Positions 47,201-59,200 of a stretch of 64,000 nt of DNA are shown here, one piece after another. How positions within the stretch are numbered: the first letter of the stretch is position 1; every line of letters starts with the position of its first letter. The notes below the pieces were generated by a model. That model was not told the DNA's origin. It saw nothing but the letters and a program-made list of their open reading frames with translations, and did no database searches. Both the position numbers and the translations under genes were made by a program. The DNA is from Diplolepis rosae (Eukaryota; Arthropoda; Insecta; Hymenoptera; Diplolepididae), in contig JAPYXD010000522.1 of assembly GCA_030998225.1 (NCBI GenBank), forward strand, positions 3,844,001 through 3,908,000, given 5' to 3'.

Positions 47201-50200
47201 CGTCGAATCTCAAAACGACTATAAGTTTATTTTCTTATAACCACAATTAGGGTTAATAAACGATAAGAGCAGAGGAGGATAGGCGATGCAAAAGTACTCC
47301 CTCCCTTCCAGTTGAAAGATATCTACCTTTTTTTATTTCAACACTATTTGGTGAAAAGTGAGAAAAAGGGCGTGTGCGTAAGTGAATTGCGCAAAATATA
47401 GGAGTAGTTTCTTTAAAAAAACTACGAGAACAAAAATTTAAGTTTCTCCTGAATCATCCAGGATTTCAGAAATTCAGGACGTTTTCTCCTTTTTGCTTTT
47501 GCTCTCTGGGAATATTGTAGAATTAAAAAAACAAGGATGTGATAGCGTAGTAAATCTATAATTGTATCGTTCCAATTTCTTTCCTGCATCTTTTGTATTG
47601 TTCACACCAGTTCCGATTTCTTGTTTAAAAATAAATATTGTATCGATATATTAATTTTGGGCCTACATAATTTGTTGTAGTTCAAAATCATGTTTTCCTT
47701 CTTCAAAAATTTGATATTGTAATCGTAAGATAAAATATTGATAATTCGAATAAAAACAAACTTTAAAGTACTTAAATGTTAAACAGATATTAGGTGGAGA
47801 ACTTTGCTTTCGCCGTTTTTCGATAGATGGCGGCAGCAGTAAATGCTAGTCGAAATAAGCGGATCAAAAATGTCACACAGTAAGCTTGAACATCTGTCAA
47901 TATAACGACAGCATCACATTAGTGAATTTGTGTTTGCATCATAAAATTATTCTCGATTGAAAATGTACCTTGAATCATAAATAAGTAATCAGTTTTCAAC
48001 AATAAATCCTTAAATTTTAGAAAAAAACGGGGTAAGCAAAGTTGGACACCTAATAAATTAATTATATATAATTATTCAAAAAATGTCATGCATGCTTTGA
48101 AACTACGCTCGTCCGCTCTCTGCTAATCAGTGTTAATTTCCTACAAATTCTTAGTAAAACTCTTACATATGTCTCCACTTAATACGAACAAAAACCTCGT
48201 TGAAGTTCATATATAATTTATTTACATAAATGATTTAAGGTGAATCCGAAAACGCTTTTGTAATTGTATTGCAAGAGAAAGATGAACATACCAAAATAGT
48301 AAAAGAATCTTTTTGCTGCATGGCCTTGATACAAAAAAAGCGAGCCCTAGGTCTTGCTGAATGCTTCGTAGGTGAGTTTTTCATGAAAACTTTGATTCAT
48401 AAAACATGGCGCTGACAATTTACTCTTAGGGTGATGTCACTGACCAGTTTATTCAACTAACAATAAAGATAGAAAAAGTAGCAACAAAAGACATTGCTAT
48501 GCAAACTAATACGCACAAAAAAAATGGTTTGGTTTAGACAACTAAACTGGGTTTGCTTGGCATTATTTCAGTTGCTTGAACCTGGAGAAGGTTTGCAGCA
48601 ACCGAAGTGGATCCGTTCTAATGACTCAATCTGTCTGGTTACAACAGATTCGTTACGAGAACCTCACAGTTTGGTTGTCTGAACAGTAGATTTTACCTGT
48701 AGTTTCATTTCTAATTCTACCATCCCTTCTAGAAATAATGAATTGGACAGGATTAGATTCGATTGATCCGATTGAGAACGATAAAGAAACACGATTGAAA
48801 ACAATTACGAGGGCTGTTTAATAAGTCCGTGACTTTGAAATGAAGAACACTTATTATAACAAAAATTCAAATTTATTTTTCAACTTAGTCCCCTTTTAAC
48901 TGTATACAATTATTATAGCGGTACTCAAGCTTTTTTATGCCTTCTAAAAAGTAATTTTTATCAAACCCCTTAAAATACTCATTTGTCGCAGTAATGATCT
49001 CTTCGTTCGATGAAAATCTTTTACCTCCAAGCCAAGTTTTCATGTTAGGAAACAAAAAATAATCGGAAGGAGCCAAATCTGGGGAAAAAGGTGGATGAGG
49101 GAGTATTTCGTAGCGTAAATCAAATAATTTGGCCGTTGCAATGGCACTCGTGTGACCTGATGCATTGTCGTGGTGGAAAAACACTTTTTTTCGCCAGATG
49201 GGTCTACTTTTCCTTCAGTATGACATCCAATCGATCTAATAATGAGACATAATAGTCTCCTGTAATATTTTTTATGTGCCACCGGCGCGTAAACTCGTTT
49301 TTACGCTACAGTTGAGAGTAGCGTAATGTTGTGTGTTACGATACAGGGTAATGTAATTAAAAAATTGAACTGCGCATGTGCCTATAACCATACAGCGGAG
49401 CGTAATCTTCTTCTTATTCTTCTTCTTCGTACGGCGTTGGCACCGTACTGACAAAGCCTTGTACATTTGAACTGCGCATGCTCTATTACAATACGCTACT
49501 ACTACACAAAATCGAGAAAATCAAAATGGCCGGAACTAGTCGAGAAATATCAAGTCCAATGGACGAGAATCATGATGAATACTAGATTAGATTCGAGTGT
49601 ACGCATAAAAACTCGTATACGCACCGAAGTCACATAAAATAGCATATGTGCCAATGCACTCAATTCGAGTAATTACGAGACTCACTTAAAATGCTCGCAA
49701 GACTGATCACGCCTCGGCTTTGTCTCGGCTTAGCCTCAGCTACGCTTCGACTATGCCTTGGATTCGATCTCCTGCGAGCATTATCGCTCGTCGCGTAATA
49801 ACCCTCATTATGCGCCTAGGCACATAATATACATTGCCGGCTGAGGGAACCGTCTTCGCTTTTTTTCGGCTTTTCTTAGCTTCCGCATGCCCAAACGTTC
49901 ATGTAAAATGTGCCATACGCGTCCCACTGAAATGTTTACAGTCTCACTAATCTCGCGCACTTTCAATCGACGATCGTTACGTACGATGTCGTGGATTTTA
50001 TCTATCATTTATTGAGAAGTCACCTCTTGTGGACAGTCAGGACGCTCAGCATAACTTGAGCTAATGCGGCCGCAACAAAATTCAGTGAACCACTTATAAA
50101 CTATGCCATGCGATGGAGCAGACTCCTTATAATATTTTGCGAGCTTTTATAGACTTTTTTTGATTGATTTCCCCCGTAGAAAATAATGTTTAAGGTAAAA

Positions 50201-53200
50201 GCACCAATAGCTCGACGTCTAAAGAAATGTCTTTCATTTTTTTGTATTAATTATTCTAAATGTGATGCGGAATCAATAATTCTCGCGGTTATTTTGATGT
50301 ATGTGTCCTCCCTACTATAACAAAAAGTCTAGAGTTGTGTTAAATCTGAATAATCCATTTTAATGAATCTCTTCATTAAATAATGCTCTGGAGCCAATTG
50401 CTGGACGGGAAAAGTGAATTGATCCAATAGCTGGACAGCGCTGCACCAATACTCGGACAAGAGAATATTATAATTTGATTGATATGGATTTCATAGTTTT
50501 GAGCATAATAAACACTGGGAAATATTTACGGAAACATTTTCTAGGTCTACGCTTATAAAAAAAAAATATTGAAAAGATTTTACAAATAGAATTGTTAATG
50601 AACTTCATTCTTTTAAGGTCTATTGAATAACTCTAATTTATTTTGCCAATTTTTTTTCTATGAACTTTGCTTTACATTTACATAATAAAATATTTATTTA
50701 ACAATTCTGCTTCTTCGTTTTTTGCTGGTTTTTTGTTTTATTCTTCTTTCTTTCTTTTCAAAGATTTTTTCTTTTGATCCTGCTTTTGATTTTCCTTTAA
50801 CGTGGCTTCTCTTTTTTCTTGCTGTTCCTGTTTTTTTTTTAATGCAGCTTTTTTTTTTCTTTTTCTCTTCTTGTTTTTTTGTTTTTTAGTGTAGCTTCTT
50901 TCTTCTCTGCCTCTTCCTGTTTCTTCCTCAAAAAGTAGTGCAATGTAACGCCGGACACGCGTTCGGTTATTAGGCATAATGAATATTCATTGACCTAATA
51001 ACCGGATTTAAAATATTTAATTAAAGGAAAATGTTTTTTAATTTTGAAAATTTTTATGGTTTATATAAAGCATTTGACTTTAGTGTAACACGTATTAAAA
51101 TGACAAATAAAGGTAAATGTAAATGTTATTTGCTTAACAAAGACAACCCGTCAGTTAGTTTATAGAGCAGATTTCGCTACATTTCGACCAGCCTTGTGCT
51201 TCAGTAGAGAAATTTTTTTTTTCTTGGCGAAGTTTTAATTTCTAACTCAACAAATTTTTCATTTTTTCAAAGTGTACGTTTCGAGGTTTGTATACGGTAC
51301 ACCAAAATAGCGATAAGTCATTCATAAATCTCTAATTTTGAGGAAAATTCATGGCTCTGTCCGGTTATTGGGTACTGTCCGGCTATTGGTGCTTTTACCT
51401 TAATAAGCACGCGAAACTCACTTTTTTTCATGGTTTTGTTCAAACAATGGAAAACTAAATTCAACTGTCTGTAAAAAATTTTCTAACCAACGTGCTGACT
51501 TGAAACTTCGTATACGCACTGATATTAGATGGTATTCTCTTAAAGTAGTAACATACTTGTATTTATGATAACAGCACCACTTTTTAAGAAGTCACGGACT
51601 TATAGAACAGCCCTCGTACATTAATTGATTTCTATTGTTAAAAACGATTGGAAACAATTAAATTGATTGCTTGCTATCCTGTTTCTTAATAGTTCTCAAT
51701 CGGGCCAATATTATTTTTGAAGGGCTAATTTGAAAGAGAAAAGATTATTTTTCATGAAAAAAATTTGAAACACAAAAAAATAATGTTATTAATAAATTTC
51801 ATATTTGCCCAAACTTATTTTCTTATCGCTTCGAGTCAAATTTTTAAAAATGATGCGATTATAATAAATCACGGTTCATTTTTTTAGGAAAAAGATTCTC
51901 TACAACTTGACCGTTTCCGATTTTTGAAAATGAATTCTTTAATGGCTGAAATTATAAAAAAACAATTTTTCAAAACAAAATTTTTATAAACAAATTGCTG
52001 TATTTGATAATAATTAATTCAATTTCAAAAATAGGAAACGGTCAAGTTGTAGAGAATCTTTTTTCTAAAAAAATGAACCATGATTTATTATAATCGCATC
52101 ATTTTCAAAAATTTGACTCGAAGCGATAAGAAAATAAGTTTGGGCAAAAGTAAAATTTATTAATAACATTATTTTTTTGTGTTTCAAATTTTTTTCATGA
52201 AAAATAATCTTTTCTCATTCAAATTGGCCCTTCAATAATAATGTTGCTATTCTTGAAAGCAAAATTATCTATTTTTGTCTGAAGTCTAATTTTCGTGATC
52301 GTACTACCTTAAGGAAACGATTTTGCAGAACAACGCTTATTTCGTATCTCACATATTTTGGTGAAAAAAATCGAATTTTTTTAATATTAAAAATCAAAAC
52401 ATAAAATATACATCCTGTCGAGAAATTTCTTAATAAGAATGTGTAGACCTCATTTAGGCAAATAATTTTTCATTTGAACTTTTTTTATATATTATATTAT
52501 ATATTTTATTTTATATATTTTATATATTTTATATATTATATTTATATATTATATTATATTATTATATATATTAACTTGTAGATCTTTTTGAAACGAACAA
52601 CTTTGTATTCTTACGTTTTTTTCTTATTTCACATATTATTGTTAAAAAATTGAATTTTGGATTTTCAATAGATTATTTTTGAATTAAAAAAAGAAATATG
52701 CATCTTATGAAAAAATGTTACAATTCAAATTTGTAGGTCTTTATGTAGAAAATAATATTGTATCATAACCTTTTTTTCGTATCTCGTATAATTTAACTGG
52801 AAAATGGAATTTTGATATTGACTTTTTTCGAATTTGAATATGCTGTAACATTTCTAATTTTGATTTAATCAAAAAACGTTATCAAGATAATTTTTAGAGA
52901 TTTATGAGCACTATCTTAAACCAGTATTAAAATTTTTGATTTTTTTAAAAAATTATTTTCAAAAACACAAAAGTAGTGCTCAATCCCTCAATTTTGATTG
53001 GATGTGGCTGGTTAACGAACTTGTGCTTACTTTTTCGACTCCGATAAAGTGTACCAAAGCTCAATTCAATCTGATAATTCTATCGAGAATTATGCCGCAC
53101 ACGACCTACAGACAGACAGACAGACAGACACTTTCGTAAAAACCCTTTTTTATGACTCAGGGGGTCTCAAAACGTAAAGATTTGATGAAAATATCGAAAG

Positions 53201-56200
53201 TCATTTTTCACATAAAACCAATACCTTCTCATCCATGATGAGAATGTAAAAATATGTTCTATCTCCATTTGTATAAAAAATCCTATATGTATACCTTCTT
53301 ACTGGGTATCGGGTTGCGGGGTACGGGGGTTCCGTTTGCATTAATATTAGTTCTTGCTATCATAACTTGTCGTCGCTGCCATGCTCATTTTCACTTTTTC
53401 AAGTACCCTCGTAAAATACATATTAGTGGATGTACTGTGCCTCTTATTATGACAGCTGTCAAAATAGCTGGCTATTCAAAATGAAATCTCTAATTGGAAA
53501 ACACTGTACATTCTCATCATATGTGAAGGTATTGGTTTTATATGAAAAATGACTTTCGGAATTTTCATCAAATCTTTACGTTTTGAAACCCCCTGAATCA
53601 GAAAAAACGGTAATCAAAAATTGCAATATTCTGCAATAATGCCCTTCTTGAAATAATCAATTGGACACGATTTAGAACGATTGATCTGATTGACCCGATT
53701 ACAAAACACCATTGAAACCGATTCATTTAATCGGATTCAATCGGCGTGCACCAATTGAATTTAATTGAATGAGTCGGTTTTAATGGTGTTTCTTAATCAG
53801 GTGAATCGGGTTAATCGTTCTAAATTGTGCCCATTCGGTTATTTCTAGAAGGGTGTTCATTCACACGCAAAATTTATAGAAATTAAGCATCAAAGTATTT
53901 GAATCAACTGATTACTTTTTAAATGAAAATCAGATAAGCAGAAAGAAAATATTGAACCTGCTATCTGGACCGAATTATCACGTAATCCAAACACATGCAA
54001 CCGTATTGTCAAAGTGGATGGAGACAAGGGGGAGTTACCGGATTCTATTTTTGCTTTGGTAACTGTGAGTAGATCTATAGAAAATTTATGACTCTTTAAG
54101 GTAGTTGTTGCGCCAAAAATCAGTCTCTGGAAAAAGAAGTTTTTCTATGATTTCAAGACTGGTAATTATATCATCAGCCGTGTCATATGTAAGGAAAGAC
54201 ACTCTTTTTAATAAAAAAAATTTTAAAATTATGAAAAATAATATTTTAATAATGTTTTTTGTAATAGGATATTTCCTTATTATCGATCCATACCAAATTT
54301 TCAAAAATGGTGCGATTCTGATAAATCCTGAATCATTTTTTTAGGAAAAGGATTCTCTACAACTTTACCGTTTCCGATTTTTGAAAATTAATTCTTTAAT
54401 GGTTGAAATCATTAAAAAACAATTTTCCAAAACGAAATTTTTATAAACAAATTGCTGAATTTGATAATAATTGATTCATTTTCAAAAATCGGAAACGGTA
54501 AAATTGTAGAGAATCCTTTTCCTAAAAAAATGATTCATGATTTTTAGAATCGCACCATTTTTGAAAATTTGGTATGGAGCGATAATAAGGAAATATCCTA
54601 TTACAAAAAACATTATTAAAATATTATTTTTCGTAATTTAAAAATTTTTTTTATTAAAAAGAGTGTCTTTCCTTACATATGACACGGCTGATGATATAAT
54701 TACCAGTCTTGAAATCATAGAAAAACTTCTTTTTCCAGAGACTGATTTTTGGCGCAACAACTACCTTAACTCATTAACTCTACCTTGATATTAGAATGTC
54801 TAGAAGCCTTCAAATATTTATGATAAAATTTTCTTATTTTAAGCTTGCAAATAAAGTGCCTGGTAAATCCGTTGCATCCTATTCCAGTTTCTATCCTAAA
54901 CAGGCGGATTTTGGTGAAATCAATGAGAACAGCAAGTTTATATTAAACGCATTGGACAAAAGATGTGAGAAACTTTTACTAAAAATAGTTGGTAGTTGGC
55001 TCTATTAGCGGGTAGCGGTCTAGGTTCTTGACTCATCTTAAAATTATTACTATATACATATTTCAAGTAAATTCACTGATTGTCTTGTAAAAGGTTCCAC
55101 AAAAAGAACCTTATTTTTTGACCAACTACCTAGGAAACAAGAAACGATTGGTTGAAATTTCTGTGCATTGCGTATCTTAAAATTTACGATCAAAGGCTTC
55201 TGAATCTGCATCAAAACATTATTGAATTTTCTTTAGAACTTTCAAAACGTATAAATTTGTTTCAATTACTTTGAATCGTAGTTTTACGATTAAGTGACAC
55301 AGTTCACAAAATTTGAATCAACAAGATACATTTTATGAATTGTTTATCTCAATCGTGAAATCACGATTAACATCAGTAAAACAAGTTTATACGGATGGAA
55401 TTTGCCGCAAAAACAATTCAACAAAGTAATGATTTAATCGTTCTGGAATCGAATTGCCGATTCAAAAAGCTTTCCGATTCAAATGACCACAACACAATTA
55501 AACCTGAAAATTTTGAAGCTGCAATTTTAAAATATGCAATTCACAGCAACTTTAGCATTTCGATACCCACGTTCTAATATGTCGTATCCCACATTTGGAA
55601 AATTTTTCAGGAAACGATAAAAACGTCTTGCTAGCACAAATAAATAAATGTAAACAAATTTTTGTTTTATACGTTCATAAAAATGCATAAATAATAATAA
55701 TTAAAGCAAAAAAATTTATTAAAATAATTTTATGATATTTATGTCGGTTATGCAAAAAGAAAAAATTAAAATGTATTTTAGAAAAGAAATTGATTTAATG
55801 GTTTTATAATTAAATATTGTTACATCCCATACATAACATTTTTCTCTCTTATTTTGTATTGTTTAATTCATAATTATTATAATATAACATTATTGATACA
55901 TTTTATTTTTACTATCTTTAATATTGCTTAAAACATTTTTTTTTCATTTTAAGTGCTCTTAATTTTTTTTTTTACTTCAGGTACATTTTCTTGCTGAGAT
56001 TGTTGAAAATTTCCTGTCCTCTTTCGTCTGGCATTATCACAATTTTTTTTATAATTAATATCATTATCTTCAGGTTTTATAAATCTATTATTAGTACGCA
56101 GTACTTTGCTTTTAACACCAAAATTAACTTGATTAGCTTTTCGTTTCTTACTCTTAGTCTTTTCAGTTACCTTAACTATATTTTTACTCTCGGCTTCCAA

Positions 56201-59200
56201 ATTTTTTATTGATGGAGATTGGTCAGAAGCAAAGTCAATATCATCAATATATTTTATATTATCATAGAAGCAGTGTGTATCTCTCAGCAACACTTTTTTT
56301 AATGCCTGTAATTGTTGCCATTTACTTTTAGTTCTTTTTAATCGATCTACAAAGAGAGGTTTCAGCGGATGCTCTAGATTTAATTGGAGTTGTAAAAATA
56401 TTATTTGTAATTACCTTCTTACTCATTTTGTTAAATAATTTCTTAAAATAAACTTAAGACTAATCACAAAATAAAAATTGACTGTCACATCGCTGGCGCT
56501 AACTTAACCAATGGATGTGGGATACGACATATTAGAATTCGTGAAAATCGGCATGTGGGATACGACATATTAGAATATTTATTTAAAAATATTAAATAAA
56601 CAATTTGACTCCCAAGATTTTAATATAAGCTGTAAAACATTATTATTAATCCATTTTTCAAAAAAAGTCAATTTCTCAAATTTTGTGGGATACGACATAT
56701 TAGAACGTGGGTATCGATTTGCTTTTTGTTTACTGGGTAACGTCAAAAAAGCACTAAGGAACATTTATCTACTCGTAAATATTTATAATTATTAAAAAAA
56801 AACATTTTCCAACAAAATTTCTTTTCATAATTATAAAATTGTTGGACCAGATAAACGTCCTTTACTGCTTTTTATTTAATCACTCAAAGTTTCAACTCGA
56901 TGACTCAGTTAAAGTTGGAAATTTTTTTTTTCATAATTATAAATATTTAGGAGTAGATAAACGTTTCTTAGTGCTTTCTTCTTAACTCCTCAAAGTTTTA
57001 ATTCGATATATCAATTACTGTGGGAATGCGAAGGGAAAGAAAAAGTGTCAGTAAGCTAATTGAGCTGAAGTTTGTGACGTCTCGTGTGACGAATTTTTTT
57101 GATTTTCTTTTTTTGTCGTATGATCAACAAGACAGTCAAAAATGTATGGAATAGTGATTTTTGACCAAAAAACATGTTTTACTGCGAAAAATAAATTTTT
57201 AAAGTTTGATCCCAGGAAGCCATTTATGGACAAACTCGTCAAATTATTTCGAAAACTTACAGAGAGGCGAAAAAATTGATTTCAGTTTTTGATTGCAGTC
57301 ACATTGTATTACATTTAAAAAAATATAAATTAACATTTATGTTTGCGGAACGAGACCAAAATTTTAAAAGTTTGACCTCGGGAAGCCATTTATGGACAAA
57401 CTCGTCAAATTATCTCGAAAACTTACATAGAGGCCTAAAAATTGACTTCGGTTTATGACTGCAGTCACATTGTACTACATTTGAAAAAATATAAATCAAA
57501 ATTTATGTTTGCGGAACGAAACAAAAATTTTAAAAGTTTGACCCCGGGAAGCCATTTATGGACAAACTCGTCAAATTATCGCGAAAACATAAATTTTGAT
57601 TTATATTTTTTTAAATGTAGTACAATGTGACTGCAGTCATAAACCGAAGTCAATTTTTAGGCCTCTCTGTAAGTTTTCGACATAATTTGACGAGTTTGTC
57701 CATAAATGGCTTCCCGGGGTCAAACTTTTAAAACTTTGGTTTCGTTCCGCAAACATAAATTTTAATTTATATTTTTTTAAATGTAGTACAATGTGACTGC
57801 AGTCATAAACCGAAGTCAATTTTTGCGCCTCTCTGTGAGTTTACGAAATAATTTGACGAGTTTGTCCATAAATGGCTTCCCAGGATCAAACTTTAAAAAT
57901 TTATTTTTCGCAGTAAAAAATGTTTTTTGGTCAAAAATCACTATTCTATACATTTTTGACTGTCTTGTTGATCATACGACAAAAAAAGAAAAACAAAAAA
58001 ATCCTTCACACGAGACGTCACAAACTTCAGCTCAATAGTAAGGTAGGGATTGGATAAGTAAGACTTAAGACATGGCTCTAATCGTAATTTCACAAATGAG
58101 ACGAGCAGTTTACGAAATGTATTTTGACGTTTCAAATTCGGATTGTGTCACTTAATTATAAAACTACGCTTCAACGTCATTAAAACAAATGTTTACGATT
58201 AAAAAGTTCTGAACACAATTCAGCAATATTTCGATGCAATTTTTTTCAAATAAAACTGCAGATTAAGAAACGTTTTATCGTAAATTTCAAGATACGCAAT
58301 TCACAGAAATTTTAACTAATTGTTTCTTTTTTCCTGCTCAGACATGGGTTTCATGGAAAACACCCCAGCCACATTTTCTAGGCAAAATGACTATCATATC
58401 GAAGTTTTGGTTAAGAAGACGTATAATGTTGTAAGTAGAGAGTGTCGGAATTATTCTTTCAATATTATTTAACATCAATCACATATTTAGATGAATCGAA
58501 ACTCCAGACCCTGAGAACAGACTATACTTTTCCGAAGGTATCTGGTGCGCTGAATCTGAATCCATCCTCATAATTGCTCCATCGCCTCAGGTTTTCGAGA
58601 AATCCTAACCTAAAAGTGCAAAAACACTGTTTTTTACTATATTCGAGGTTAAATTACTTTGCTAATTAATTTTTTTTCTAAAAACTCGTTACGGCATCTG
58701 AAAGTATCACTTTTGCCCTTGAAAATCCTTTTTGAATTTTTTACATACCTTTCTTTTCTTGGAGTTATCGTTCAATGAAATTGAGTACACAACCATATCG
58801 AAAAAAAGTTCGTCCAGATAGCAGAAGAAATAATGCGTTTCTATGTTTCTTGGGCTGCTAAATTCAGATCAAACTTCAGAATTGCTCCACCATATCAGGC
58901 TTTTTTAATTTCCTAACTGTGTATAGAATAACCCATAATATAGCGAAAAATGGTGTTTTTTGCACTTTTAGGTTAGGAAATTTAAAAAACCTGAGGTGAT
59001 GGAGCAATTCTGAAGTTGGATTTGGATTAAGCAACCCAAGAAACATAGAAGCGCATTATTTCTTCTGCTTTCCGAACGAACTTATTTCGATTTTTTGCAC
59101 ATTTAGGTTAGGGATTCTCGAAAACTTGACGTGATGGAGGGATTCTGAGGTCGAATTCGGATTCACCGCACCAGAAACCTTCGAAAAAATATAATCTGGT

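Larger units (their letters stand above)
48808..51616 (-). mobile_element. Mariner element (cgagggctg ends) containing two later insertions
   Basis: TA-flanked (48,806-48,807 and 51,617-51,618). Terminal repeats 'cgagggctgtttaataagtc' and 'gacttatagaacagccctcg'. It codes on the minus strand. The total of 2,809 bp includes a TTAA element (50,194-51,399) and a short insertion around 49,290-49,830; the remainder is about the size of a mariner. Confidence 0.9.
48722..51727. repeat. AATCGATT palindromic family, copy 5, split by a mariner
   Basis: The left half, 48,722-48,807, starts 'cccttctagaaataatgaat'; the right half, 51,617-51,727, ends 'caatcgggccaatattattt' then 'gaagggc'. Between them lies the 2.8-kb mariner insertion, and joining the halves restores the family pattern. 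Confidence 0.8.

Noticed and set aside
53254..53484. 76-codon frame with membrane-like composition
   Set aside because: It sits between two inverted copies of an interspersed repeat in an SPH-B intron and shows no family resemblance.
57276..58038. Several similar small open frames sharing 'SHLWTNSSNY'
   Set aside because: All come from the 165-bp unit of the palindrome at 57,059-58,036, some on each strand, and are by-products of the repeat.
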